From Streptomyces varsoviensis (GTDB lineage: Bacteria > Actinomycetota > Actinomycetes > Streptomycetales > Streptomycetaceae), in the NCBI RefSeq assembly GCF_000718635.1, contig NZ_JOBF01000022.1, positions 184,773 to 248,772 on the forward strand: a stretch of 64,000 bases of DNA, written 5' to 3'. Position numbers and translations under genes: made by a program. This document shows positions 1 through 7,874 of this stretch, piece after piece. Each line of letters opens with the position of its first letter. Position 1 is the stretch's first letter. The notes under the pieces were generated by a model. It was not told the DNA's origin and ran no database searches. It worked only from the letters and a program-made list of their open reading frames with translations.

Positions 1-4
1 AAGC

Positions 5-331
5 GTGCTGACCCGCTACCGCGTGATGGCCTATGTCACCGGCGTGCTGCTGGTCCTCCTGACTCTCGGCTGCATCGCCAAGTACCTGCTGGGCATGGAC
101 GGCGCCGCGGACTTCACCAAGGTCGTCGCCATCGCGCACGGCTGGCTCTACGTCCTCTACCTGATCTTCGCGTTCGACATGGGCTCCAAGGCCCGGTACC
201 CGTTCGGCAAGCTCATCTGGGTGCTGATCGCCGGCACCATCCCGACCGCCGCCTTCTTCGTCGAGCGCAAGGTCGCCCGGGAACTCGCCCCGCTGGTGGC
301 GGACGACTCCGCCGCGCCCGCGAAGGTCTGA
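5..331 (+). CDS. DUF3817-family small membrane protein, 5' end probably cut by the window
   Basis: A 108-residue hydrophobic protein with three membrane segments (about residues 8–28, 42–60 and 69–87) and a short charged tail ending in AAPAKV. The pattern (GxxLLxLxxxxKYxxG, then an HGxLYxxYL segment) matches the DUF3817 family of actinobacterial integral membrane proteins, whose function is unknown. The frame stays open to the first base of the window, so GTG at 5 may be internal and the true start may lie upstream. It reads toward icmA but is separated from it by 244 bp containing a repeat, a terminator-like hairpin and an operator-like palindrome, so co-transcription is unlikely. Confidence 0.75.
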   Translation: MLTRYRVMAYVTGVLLVLLTLGCIAKYLLGMDGAADFTKVVAIAHGWLYVLYLIFAFDMGSKARYPFGKLIWVLIAGTIPTAAFFVERKVARELAPLVADDSAAPAKV

Positions 332-350
332 CGCCGCCCGGCCGGCCGCC

Positions 351-407
351 GGGCCACAGCCCACCACCCCGGGCCACAGCCCACCACCCCGGGCCACAGC
401 CCACCCC
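351..407. repeat. 20-bp direct repeat, two full copies plus a shortened third
   Basis: The unit GGGCCACAGCCCACCACCCC occurs at 351–370 and 371–390, with a shortened third copy at 391–407. It sits just downstream of the DUF3817 gene. It is non-coding and of unknown role; slippage-prone repeats of this kind are common between Streptomyces genes. Confidence 0.85.
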
Positions 408-425
408 AGGCCGCACCATCCACAG

Positions 426-455
426 CCGCCCCGACGCCCCTTGTGCTCGGGGCGG
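426..455 (+). terminator. GC-rich hairpin, likely terminator of the DUF3817 gene
   Basis: CCGCCCCGA (426–434) pairs perfectly with TCGGGGCGG (447–455) around a 12-nt loop. There is no T-run, as is usual for actinobacterial terminators. It lies between a stop codon and the next promoter region. Confidence 0.55.
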
Positions 456-468
456 TCTTGCGCGACCA

Positions 469-490
469 TTTACTAGGACGTCCTAGTAAA
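469..490. promoter_or_regulatory. 22-bp perfect palindrome upstream of icmA
   Basis: TTTACTAGGAC (469–479) is followed directly by its exact reverse complement GTCCTAGTAAA (480–490). The site lies 84 bp before the icmA start and is strikingly AT-rich for this genome. A perfect palindrome of this length in a promoter region is most simply the operator of a dimeric (for example TetR-type) regulator. The protein that binds is not identifiable from sequence; the nearest TetR gene is at 2469–3125. Confidence 0.7.
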
Positions 491-574
491 TCTGTGTGCG
501 GTCGAAACCGGCCGCCGGCGTCATCAAGGCGACGTCACAGACTCGCGCCGGGGCGCGGAGAGGCGAAGAGACCG

Positions 575-2275
575 ATGGATGCACAGGAGATCGAGGCAGG
601 GCGCAGCCGCTGGCAGGCCCGCTACGACAAGGCGCGCAAGCGCGACGCGGACTTCTCGACCCTGTCCGGCGACCCGGTCGAGCCCGTCTACGGGCCCGCG
701 CCCGGCGACTCCTACGAGGGGTTCGAGCGGATCGGCTGGCCCGGTGAGTACCCCTTCACCCGCGGCCTGCACCCCACCGGCTACCGCGGCCGGACGTGGA
801 CCATCCGCCAGTTCGCCGGTTTCGGCAACGCCGAGCAGACCAACGAGCGCTACAAGATGATCCTCGCCGCGGGCGGCGGCGGCCTCTCCGTGGCGTTCGA
901 CATGCCCACCCTCATGGGCCGCGACTCGGACGAGCCGAAGTCCCTCGGCGAGGTCGGCCACTGCGGCGTCGCGATCGACTCGGCCGCCGACATGGAGGTC
1001 CTCTTCAAGGACATCCCCCTCGGCGACGTCACGACGTCCATGACCATCAGCGGCCCCGCCGTCCCCGTCTTCTGCATGTACCTGGTCGCCGCGGAGCGCC
1101 AGGGCGTCGACCCCGGTGTGCTCAACGGCACGCTCCAGACGGACATCTTCAAGGAGTACATCGCCCAGAAGGAGTGGCTCTTCCAGCCCGAGCCGCACCT
1201 GCGCCTCATCGGCGACCTGATGGAGCACTGCGCCCGCAGCATCCCCGCCTACAAGCCGCTGTCCGTCTCCGGCTACCACATCCGCGAGGCCGGGGCGACG
1301 GCCGCGCAGGAGCTGGCCTACACCCTCGCCGACGGCTTCGGCTACGTCGAACTGGGCCTCTCCCGCGGCCTCGACGTGGACGCCTTCGCCTCCGGCCTCT
1401 CCTTCTTCTTCGACGCCCACGTCGATTTCTTCGAGGAGATCGCCAAGTTCCGCGCCGCCCGCCGCATCTGGGCCCGCTGGATGAAGGAGGTCTACGGTGC
1501 CAAGACCGACAAGGCGCAGTGGCTGCGCTTCCACACCCAGACCGCCGGCGTCTCGCTGACCGCCCAGCAGCCCTACAACAACGTGGTCCGCACCGCCGTG
1601 GAGGCGCTGGCCGCGGTGCTCGGCGGCACCAACTCCCTGCACACCAACGCCCTCGACGAGACCCTGGCGCTCCCCTCCGAGCAGGCCGCCGAGATCGCCC
1701 TGCGCACCCAGCAGGTGCTGATGGAGGAGACCGGCGTCGCCAACGTCGCGGACCCGCTGGGCGGTTCCTGGTACATAGAGCAGCTCACCGACCGCATCGA
1801 GGCCGACGCCGAGAAGATCTTCGAGCAGATAAAGGAGCGCGGCGCCCGCGCCGTGCCCGACGGACAGCACCCGATCGGCCCGATCACCAGCGGCATCCTG
1901 CGCGGCATAGAGGACGGCTGGTTCACCGGCGAGATCGCCGAATCCGCCTTCCGCTACCAGCAGGCCCTGGAGAAGGGCGACAAGCGCGTCGTCGGCGTCA
2001 ACTGCCACCACGGCTCGGTCACGGGCGACCTCGAAATCCTCCGCGTCAGCCACGAGGTCGAGCGGGAGCAGGTCCGTACGCTCGCCGCCCGCAGGGCCGC
2101 CCGCGACGACGCCCAGGTCACGGCCGCCCTCTCCGCCCTGCTCACCGCCGCCCGCGACGGCTCGAACATGATCGAGCCCATGCTGGAGGCGGTCCGGGCG
2201 GAGGCGACGCTCGGCGAGATCTGCGAGGCGCTGCGCGAGGAGTGGGGCACGTACACGGAGCCCGCGGGGTTCTGA
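575..2275 (+). CDS. icmA: Isobutyryl-CoA mutase, large (substrate-binding) subunit IcmA
   Basis: 566 residues, the size I recall for IcmA of Streptomyces cinnamonensis. The enzyme interconverts isobutyryl-CoA and n-butyryl-CoA with coenzyme B12, linking valine breakdown to butyryl-CoA and polyketide precursor supply. The protein is a TIM-barrel acyl-CoA mutase large subunit without the C-terminal B12-binding domain, so it needs a separate small subunit (IcmB), which is not in this window. Two specificity positions decide the call: Phe80 (in TIRQF) and Gln198 (in KEYIAQKEW) replace the Tyr89 and Arg207 of methylmalonyl-CoA mutase. The ATG at 575 was preferred to upstream in-frame starts because it gives the family N-terminus (MDAQEIE) behind a purine-rich stretch. 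It stands alone, behind the palindrome at 469–490. Confidence 0.95.
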   Translation: MDAQEIEAGRSRWQARYDKARKRDADFSTLSGDPVEPVYGPAPGDSYEGFERIGWPGEYPFTRGLHPTGYRGRTWTIRQFAGFGNAEQTNERYKMILAAGGGGLSVAFDMPTLMGRDSDEPKSLGEVGHCGVAIDSAADMEVLFKDIPLGDVTTSMTISGPAVPVFCMYLVAAERQGVDPGVLNGTLQTDIFKEYIAQKEWLFQPEPHLRLIGDLMEHCARSIPAYKPLSVSGYHIREAGATAAQELAYTLADGFGYVELGLSRGLDVDAFASGLSFFFDAHVDFFEEIAKFRAARRIWARWMKEVYGAKTDKAQWLRFHTQTAGVSLTAQQPYNNVVRTAVEALAAVLGGTNSLHTNALDETLALPSEQAAEIALRTQQVLMEETGVANVADPLGGSWYIEQLTDRIEADAEKIFEQIKERGARAVPDGQHPIGPITSGILRGIEDGWFTGEIAESAFRYQQALEKGDKRVVGVNCHHGSVTGDLEILRVSHEVEREQVRTLAARRAARDDAQVTAALSALLTAARDGSNMIEPMLEAVRAEATLGEICEALREEWGTYTEPAGF

Positions 2276-2468
2276 GCGGTACGGGCCGTCGGACGGTACG
2301 AGCGGTACGGGCGTACGGGCGGTAGGCGCGGCAGGCCCGGCCGACCGGGGTGGCGCGGGGCGAGCGGTACGGGGGTCCGGTCGGCAAGGCGCGGCACGGT
2401 ACGGCACAGCACGGGCGTACGTCCGTATTGCCTCGGGCTCCCTCTGCCCCTCCCAGTGTTTCCCGCCC

Positions 2469-3125
2469 TCAGCGGCCTTCGGGCGGCGGCTGGGGGAGGG
2501 CCGCCCGGAGGCCCGCCACCAGGAGGGCGGTGAAGGCGCGGGCCCAGTCGGGGTCGACCGGCTCGGCGCTCACGAGCGCGCGGTGCACCACCGCGCCCGC
2601 GATGACGTCGAAGATCAGGTCCGCGTTGCGGGCCGCCGTGACGGGGTCGGCCTCGTACGGCAGCTCGCCGCGGGCCTGAGCGCGCTCCCGGCCGAGCAGC
2701 ACGAGCGTCTTCTGCCGGTCGACGATGGCCGAGCGGATACGGGCGCGCAGCGCGTCGTCACGGGTGGACTCGGCGACGACGGCCATCAGGGCCGTCTTGG
2801 TCTCCGGGCGCTCCAGGAGGGCGGCGAACCGCAGGACCACGTCCTCCACGTCGGCCTGGAGGCTACCCCGGTCCGGGAGGTCGAGGTGGGCGTCGAAGAG
2901 GGCGGCGACGGCGTCGACGACCAGTTCGCTCTTGCCCGCCCAGCGGCGGTAGAGGGTGGTCTTGGCAACCCCGGCACGCGCCGCGACGTCTCCCATGGTG
3001 AGCTTGGACCAGCCGAGTTCGACGAGCGCCGCCCGGGTCGCGGCGAGTATCGCGAGATCGGCTTCCGGACTGCGCGGCCGGCCCGGGCGGCCGGTACGGC
3101 TCGTACGGCCGGCGGGGGGATTCAT
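2469..3125 (-). CDS. TetR-family transcriptional regulator
   Basis: 218 residues. A basic, proline-rich N-terminus (RPGRPRSPEAD) precedes a TetR helix-turn-helix at about residues 40–67 (LTMGDVAARAGVAKTTLYRRW). The C-terminal ligand domain is of the TetR_C_11-like type found in many Streptomyces regulators. The ATG at 3125 is the natural start. The gene converges on icmA and diverges from the thioredoxin–TPR gene at 3430. The inverted repeat at 3224–3240 in the shared upstream region is a candidate operator for autoregulation and control of the divergent gene. The ligand is unknown. Confidence 0.88.
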   Translation of the reverse strand: MNPPAGRTSRTGRPGRPRSPEADLAILAATRAALVELGWSKLTMGDVAARAGVAKTTLYRRWAGKSELVVDAVAALFDAHLDLPDRGSLQADVEDVVLRFAALLERPETKTALMAVVAESTRDDALRARIRSAIVDRQKTLVLLGRERAQARGELPYEADPVTAARNADLIFDVIAGAVVHRALVSAEPVDPDWARAFTALLVAGLRAALPQPPPEGR

Positions 3126-3223
3126 GCGGTGACCTTACCGCCGGGTAGTCCACTGTCCCAGGGCGTGGAATCCGTGAGTGAGATCACGGAGAGGCCCTGT
3201 TGCCGGGTCGGTCGTTCCAGTTA

Positions 3224-3240
3224 CGCTACGAGGCGTAGCG
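3224..3240. promoter_or_regulatory. Inverted repeat between tetR and the thioredoxin gene
   Basis: CGCTAC (3224–3229), five bases, then GTAGCG (3235–3240). It lies in the 304-bp divergent region 3126–3429. The rest of that region shows no gene; the only other clear signal is the GGGGGAGG ribosome-binding site before 3430. It is a likely operator for the adjacent TetR (inference). Confidence 0.5.
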
Positions 3241-3429
3241 AAAGAGCGGCAGCCACAAGCGTCATGGGTGGGGACCCGGCGCCGATCTGGCCCTTCGGGG
3301 CTTTTCAGGACTTTCGGGCCGTGCGCGACCGTATGCCCCGCAACCCGGCGGAGGGCTACGGTCGGGCCCGGTCCGTGCATTGCGCAACTTGCTTTACCGA
3401 TCGCCTCGCAAAAGGGGGAGGATAGGCCC

Positions 3430-4422
3430 ATGCAGCCACGGAATATGTCCATGAGTGGAGTGGTCGACCTCGCCGCGGTGAAGGCGGCCGGGGAAGCGAA
3501 GCAGAAGGCGGAGCAGACGCGCGCCGATGCCGCGCGCGGCGGCGGCGACGCCGGGGCGGCCGGAGCCGCCCGTCTGATCTTCGACGTCGACGAGGCGGGG
3601 TTCGAGCAGGAGGTGCTCCAGCGCTCCGCCGAGGTGCCGGTCGTCATCGACTTCTGGGCCGAGTGGTGCGAGCCCTGCAAGCAGCTCAGCCCGCTGCTGG
3701 ACCGGCTGGCCGGCGAGTACGCCGGGCGGTTCGTGCTCGCCAAGATCGACGTCGAGGCCAATCAACTGCTCTTCCAGCAGTTCGGCGTGCAGTCCATCCC
3801 CGCCGTGTTCGCGGTGGTGGCCGGGCAGGCGCTGCCGCTGTTCCAGGGTTCGGCGCCGGAGGCGCAGATCCGGCAGGTGCTGGACCAGCTCGTCCAGGTC
3901 GCCGAGCAGCGGTTCGGGATCGTCGGCGCGCCGATCGACCCCGCGGCGGCGGGCGCCGACGCGGCCGGCGCGCAGGGCGCCGAGGCCCCGGAGCAGCCCG
4001 CCGGCCCGTACGACAGCGCGCTGGGCGCGGCCCATCAGGCCCTGGACGAGGGCGACTTGGGCGGGGCCATCCAGGCGTACAAGAACGTGCTCTCGGACGA
4101 CCCCGGCAATGAGGAGGCCAAGGCGGGGCTCGCCCAGGCCGAACTGCTGCGGCGGGTGCAGGACCTGGACCCGCAGCAGGTACGCAAGACCGCGGCCGAG
4201 TCCCCGGCGGACGCGGCGGCGCAGATCGCCGCGGCCGACCTCGACCTGGTCGGCGGCCACGTCGAGGACGCCTTCGGCCGGCTGATCGACACGGTGAAGC
4301 GCACGGCGGGCGATGACCGCGAGGCCGCCCGGCTCCGGCTGCTGGAGCTGTTCGAGGTGATCGGCGCCGACGATCCGAGGGTCACGGCCGCCCGGATGGC
4401 GCTCTCCCGAGCGCTCTTCTGA
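3430..4422 (+). CDS. Thioredoxin-domain protein with C-terminal TPR-like region (YbbN/CnoX type)
   Basis: 330 residues. After a 45-residue Ala/Lys-rich leader there is a thioredoxin fold (about 48–150) with active-site WCEPCK (Cys80, Cys83) and the cis-proline motif QSIPAVFAV. An Ala/Glu linker follows, then a helical tetratricopeptide-like region (about 195–325: AHQALDEGDLGGAIQAYKNVL). This layout is that of YbbN/CnoX co-chaperones, which combine a thioredoxin domain with TPRs and assist folding under oxidative or chlorine stress. Here both cysteines of the CxxC are present, so redox activity is possible. The ATG at 3430 follows a strong GGGGGAGG site; upstream in-frame codons lack one. There is no signal peptide, so it is cytoplasmic. 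Confidence 0.9.
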   Translation: MQPRNMSMSGVVDLAAVKAAGEAKQKAEQTRADAARGGGDAGAAGAARLIFDVDEAGFEQEVLQRSAEVPVVIDFWAEWCEPCKQLSPLLDRLAGEYAGRFVLAKIDVEANQLLFQQFGVQSIPAVFAVVAGQALPLFQGSAPEAQIRQVLDQLVQVAEQRFGIVGAPIDPAAAGADAAGAQGAEAPEQPAGPYDSALGAAHQALDEGDLGGAIQAYKNVLSDDPGNEEAKAGLAQAELLRRVQDLDPQQVRKTAAESPADAAAQIAAADLDLVGGHVEDAFGRLIDTVKRTAGDDREAARLRLLELFEVIGADDPRVTAARMALSRALF

Positions 4423-4477
4423 CCGCCTTCTGACCGCTCCTGGCTCACTCCCGCCTCACCCCTGTCTCAAACGACGC

Positions 4478-4517
4478 AGCGGCCGCGCTTTACCAAAACT
4501 TGGTAAACGCGGCCGCT
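4478..4517 (+). terminator. Long hairpin downstream of the thioredoxin–TPR gene
   Basis: AGCGGCCGCG (4478–4487), a one-base bulge and TTTACCAA (4489–4496) pair with TTGGTAAA (4500–4507) and CGCGGCCGCT (4508–4517), leaving a 3-nt loop. The 18 paired bases make a very stable terminator. The AT-rich apical half (TTTACCAA/TTGGTAAA) also looks like an operator half-site pair, so a double role is possible. Confidence 0.65.
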
Positions 4518-4518
4518 G

Positions 4519-4720
4519 TTACTCGCAGTAAGAGAACTCCGGTGCTATGGCCGGATTTTTGCGATTTCTCCGTTTGTTTCCGACCACTTCGCCGCAACCG
4601 TCGGTGCCCGCTCGATGGCGGTCGGTCGAGCATTGTTGATCTGTCCGTTACTCGCTAGTAACGAGCCCCTTGTGCCTCGGCCGGGAATGGACCACGATCG
4701 GCCAAGCTCGGTCCATTCCC
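4519..4720. promoter_or_regulatory. Three palindromic sites in the long leader region of the DUF6230 operon
   Basis: The stretch 4423–5023 has no gene. Within it are TTACTCGCAGTAA (4519–4531), the related CGTTACT–CGCT–AGTAACG (4646–4663), and the perfect inverted repeat GGGAATGGACC (4683–4693) / GGTCCATTCCC (4710–4720). The first two share the core TTACTCGC(T)AGTAA and probably bind the same regulator. Nothing else was recognised between 4721 and the ribosome-binding site at 5011. The regulator is not identifiable from sequence. Confidence 0.55.
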
Positions 4721-5023
4721 GAAGCCCGGCAGCCGGTCGCGTCTTGGGGCATGGGTCCCCACCGAGCGGCCGGCGGCGCCGCCACCGGTCTGTGGACAGG
4801 GGGGTCTCCGTCGCCATCGGCGGGGCCTGTCCAGCAGGTTGCGCGGGAGCGCGGCCAGTGGTTGTCGCTCGGGGGTGATCGCCAATGGATTCGGAACGCG
4901 GTGCGCGCCTCCGATGACGGCGCTCTCCTTCCCGAGGACGTAGCACTTCTCCCATCCCGGATGACGACCGGCTCAAGTAGCGCGGCCCGTACCGGAGATG
5001 TACGTCCGAGAAGGAGGAAAGTC

Positions 5024-5662
5024 ATGGAGTCCCTGGCTCGTGGCGGGACCAGATGGAAGCGGTTCGCTGTCGTCATGGTGCCGAGCGTCGCCGCTACGGC
5101 GGCGATTGGAGTCGCCCTGTCACAGGGGGCGCTCGCGGCCTCGTTCAGTGTGTCGGGACAACAGTTCAAGGTCACGGCCTCGCACCTTGTGGGCGAGGAC
5201 TTCGTCCAGTACGGAGCGGCTGACACGACCAATTCGGGCAAGGACAAGAACAAGCCGGTGGCTGTGGTCGGCTTCAAATCGGCAACGATCAATGATCTCT
5301 GCCAGTCCGTGGTCGTGCCGGTGCCGCTCATCGGCAAGATGACGATGAAGCTGCAAGCGGGCAGCCAGAAGCCGGTCGAGGCCAAGACGCTGTACATCGA
5401 CGCCGACGACCTGCACGCCGACGCGGAGTTCACAAACATCGACATCGGTGTGGACGTGGACAAGACCAAGACCGGCCCGTCGGCGGGCGACAGAGCGAAG
5501 GGGAAGTACAAGCCCGGTTCCTTCGCCCAACAGGCGGACGTCGCGGTGTTCGACAACGTCGAGCAGCGCGCTTGGGCGACCACCGCCGGCACGTTCACAC
5601 TCAAGGGCCTGCACATGGAAGTCAGCAAGGGCTCCGACGCTGAGTGCAAGCTGAAGAAGTGA
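5024..5662 (+). CDS. DUF6230-family exported protein
   Basis: 212 residues. A cationic N-terminus (RGGTRWKRF) and a hydrophobic segment at about 14–38 ending in AALA-like residues form a signal peptide or anchor. The remainder is a beta-rich, Lys/Asp-rich domain with a possible disulfide between the Cys in NDLCQSV and the Cys in the C-terminal DAECKLKK. This fits the Streptomyces DUF6230 family, older members of which were labelled 'cholesterol esterase' without good evidence. The ATG at 5024 follows an excellent AAGGAGGAAA site. It is the first gene of a same-strand set with the DUF6114 protein (111-bp gap) and a secreted protein. Function is unknown; an envelope role is inferred. Confidence 0.85.
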   Translation: MESLARGGTRWKRFAVVMVPSVAATAAIGVALSQGALAASFSVSGQQFKVTASHLVGEDFVQYGAADTTNSGKDKNKPVAVVGFKSATINDLCQSVVVPVPLIGKMTMKLQAGSQKPVEAKTLYIDADDLHADAEFTNIDIGVDVDKTKTGPSAGDRAKGKYKPGSFAQQADVAVFDNVEQRAWATTAGTFTLKGLHMEVSKGSDAECKLKK

Positions 5663-5773
5663 ACGGACGGGTGCGGGGCGGTGACTGCCCCTCGCACCCG
5701 TGCGCCGGCTTTTGTCGAGCCCGCACACCCGCTCACGTACCACCGATTCGCCAGTCCTGAGGAGCTGTACGAC

Positions 5774-6358
5774 ATGAGCGCCGACACGCGGCCACGGCTG
5801 ATCGACACGCTTGGCCGAATGCGCCGATCTTTCCGGGGGTGGCGCGGACAACGCCCCTTCTGGGCCGGCCTGCTGACGCTGTTGGCCGGCGTCCCGATCA
5901 TGTACGTCCCTTATCAGAACCTCACCCTCGGTTCGCTGACCGTCCGACTGGCGACTACGGCGGGCGCGGGTTCGCTGATCATCGGCATTCTGCTGATCGT
6001 GCTCGGCCTGACCATGTGGTTCCAGCCGCAGTCACGGGTGTTCGCCGGTGTCGCGGCGATCCTGCTGGCCCTGGTCTCCTTGGTCGTGTCGAACTTCGGG
6101 GCCTTCCTGGTGGGTTTCCTCCTGGGGCTCATAGGCGGTGCGCTCGGGGTGTCGTGGGTGCCGGGCATCAAGCCGGCGCGTAGATCGCCGTCCGAGCCGA
6201 CCGCCGAGCCGACCGCCGCGATGAGCGCCGACGGCGCCGGCGAACAGCACACGGGAACGCGGCCCGCGGAGGGCGGAGAGAACACCGGTAAGGGCGGTTC
6301 CCTGGGCGGTGACCTGCCGGGGGCGAGCCCGATGAACGGGAGGTACCGTGCCGCCTGA
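5774..6358 (+). CDS. DUF6114-family integral membrane protein
   Basis: 194 residues with four hydrophobic segments between about 35 and 130 (WAGLLTLLAGVPIMYVPY, AGSLIIGILLIVLGLTMWF, VFAGVAAILLALVSLVVS and FGAFLVGFLLGLIGGALGVSW), then a disordered hydrophilic tail. DUF6114 proteins are, to my knowledge, typically encoded next to DUF6230 proteins in Streptomyces, as here. The ATG at 5774 sits behind GAGGAG. Its last codons overlap the GTG start of the next gene by 11 bp, implying translational coupling. Function is unknown; it probably forms a membrane complex with its neighbours. Confidence 0.85.
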   Translation: MSADTRPRLIDTLGRMRRSFRGWRGQRPFWAGLLTLLAGVPIMYVPYQNLTLGSLTVRLATTAGAGSLIIGILLIVLGLTMWFQPQSRVFAGVAAILLALVSLVVSNFGAFLVGFLLGLIGGALGVSWVPGIKPARRSPSEPTAEPTAAMSADGAGEQHTGTRPAEGGENTGKGGSLGGDLPGASPMNGRYRAA

Positions 6359-7763
6359 TGAAGAACAGGACGGGCGAGGCGCTGAGGCCGCCGCCGACCG
6401 GGACAGAGCCGGTCCGCGGCACGCGGCGCCGAGGAAGACTCTGCTGACTCGGTTCCACGTGCCCGCGGGCAAGGCGATCGCCATCGCGGCCATGCCCAGC
6501 GCGGTGTTGATGGGCCTGGGGTTCACGCCCCAACTCGCCCAGGCCAAGCCGCTGCCGAAGAATCCGTTCCAGAACGGGCCGTGCGTCACGGCGCCGGACC
6601 AGACGGCGGACGCCGACGGCAAGGACAGCAAGGCCAAAGACGGCGACAAGGCCAAGGACGACAGCAAGCCCCAGGACGACAGCAAGTCCAAGGACGATAA
6701 AGGCGACGACAAGGCCAAGGGCGGCCAGGGCAACGATAAGCCCAAAGGCGAGAAGACGGTCACCGGCAAGGTCGACACCGTACCCTCCCCGAGCGCCTCC
6801 GGTGACAAGGAAACCAAGGGCAAGTCCGAGGAAAAGTCCGAGGACAAGAGCCCGCCCGCCTCTCCGCACAGCCCCGCCCCCTCGCCGTCCGCCACGCGCA
6901 ACCCCCTCGATCCCCTGGGCATCGGCGACAAGATCAAGGACCTGCTCAACGGGGGCTACGGCAAGGCCGCGGGCAAGTCCGCACAGCCGACCACACCGAG
7001 CCCGACGGCCACGCCGACCGATGGGAAGTCCGCCGCCGACGAGTCTTCGGGTCAGAAGTCCGTCACCGGCAAGCCTTCCGGCGACTCGTCATCCGAATCC
7101 GAGAACTCGTCATCCGACGAGACGGAGAAGGGCGACCAGGGCAAGAAGGACGCCAAGGCCGACGACGTCGACAAGGGCGACGCGAAGGGCCCCTCGGCCC
7201 CTCCCACCCCCAGCTCCGACACCACCCCATCTCCCGACCCCACTCCGACCGCCACCCCCTCCGGCGAACCGGACGCCGACGGCAAGAAGCCGTACCCCTG
7301 TGTCGTGGAGAAGAAGTCCGACGGCAAGGATGAGCAGACGCCCGTAGGGCTGCCGAATCAGCCGTGGACGCTGAAGTCCGACCTGATCACGATGCACAAC
7401 CTCAAATACCACGGCGTGGTGAATCTGCGGACGGCCGACGGCCGGACCAAGCAGGCGCTGAAGTTCACGATGGACTCGGCGTCGATCCACAACCTCGACC
7501 AGTCGGCCGACCAGGAGGTCGGCGGCCTGCGGACGTACGTACGCGGGGGGAAGGGGACCACCTCCACCATCGACGGAGGGGTCACCATGTACACGGAGAG
7601 CTTGAAGGGGAATCTCTTCGGGGTGCTGCCGGTCACCTTCACGCCCGACTTCCCGCCGCCCATCACGCCGCCGGAGATCTTCTTCACCGGTTTCACCGCC
7701 ATCCAGGCGGGCCAGTTCGGCGGCACGCTGCGCATTCCGGGGCTGCACAGCGGCATGGAGTGA
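6348..7763 (+). CDS. Secreted or anchored protein with long disordered Lys/Asp/Ser/Pro linker (DUF6230/DUF6114 partner)
   Basis: 471 residues from a GTG start behind GGGAGGTACC. A hydrophobic segment at about 44–65 (GKAIAIAAMPSAVLMGLG, then AQAK) looks like a late signal sequence. A conserved Cys (GPCVTAPD) follows, then about 230 residues of low-complexity, charged or Ser/Thr/Pro-rich spacer (repeated DDSK/KDD and PSPSAT runs), a second Cys (PYPCVVEKK), and a compact beta-rich C-terminal domain of about 140 residues. This suggests an exported domain held away from the membrane by a flexible wall-spanning stalk. I recall homologues being labelled hydrogenase-expression HypF, which nothing here supports. 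It is the last gene of the three-gene module; a terminator follows at 7778. Confidence 0.75.
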   Translation: MPPDEEQDGRGAEAAADRDRAGPRHAAPRKTLLTRFHVPAGKAIAIAAMPSAVLMGLGFTPQLAQAKPLPKNPFQNGPCVTAPDQTADADGKDSKAKDGDKAKDDSKPQDDSKSKDDKGDDKAKGGQGNDKPKGEKTVTGKVDTVPSPSASGDKETKGKSEEKSEDKSPPASPHSPAPSPSATRNPLDPLGIGDKIKDLLNGGYGKAAGKSAQPTTPSPTATPTDGKSAADESSGQKSVTGKPSGDSSSESENSSSDETEKGDQGKKDAKADDVDKGDAKGPSAPPTPSSDTTPSPDPTPTATPSGEPDADGKKPYPCVVEKKSDGKDEQTPVGLPNQPWTLKSDLITMHNLKYHGVVNLRTADGRTKQALKFTMDSASIHNLDQSADQEVGGLRTYVRGGKGTTSTIDGGVTMYTESLKGNLFGVLPVTFTPDFPPPITPPEIFFTGFTAIQAGQFGGTLRIPGLHSGME

Positions 7764-7777
7764 CCGCCGCACGCGAA

Positions 7778-7813
7778 GTGCCGGGGAACGTCACCCACGA
7801 CGTTCCCCGGCAC
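7778..7813. terminator. Perfect 15-bp hairpin between converging transcripts
   Basis: GTGCCGGGGAACGTC (7778–7792) and GACGTTCCCCGGCAC (7799–7813) pair perfectly around a 6-nt loop, between the stop of the DUF6230 module and the stop of the MMPL gene. It is symmetric and so probably acts in both directions. The GCGTCGACGCGGCC-type repeats from 7817 to 7880 add nothing recognisable. Confidence 0.85.
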
Positions 7814-7874
7814 TCGCGTCGACGCGGCCCCTCGCGTCAGCACGGCCCCTCCGCGTCGACGCGGCCTCTCCGCG

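Noticed and set aside
524..2407. 627-codon minus-strand open frame across icmA
   Set aside because: Antisense shadow produced by the high third-position GC of icmA; the translation is Gly/Val/Asp-rich without family character.
6348..7763. HypF-type hydrogenase maturation factor
   Set aside because: No acylphosphatase, zinc-finger or YrdC motifs are present; the protein is exported and mostly disordered.
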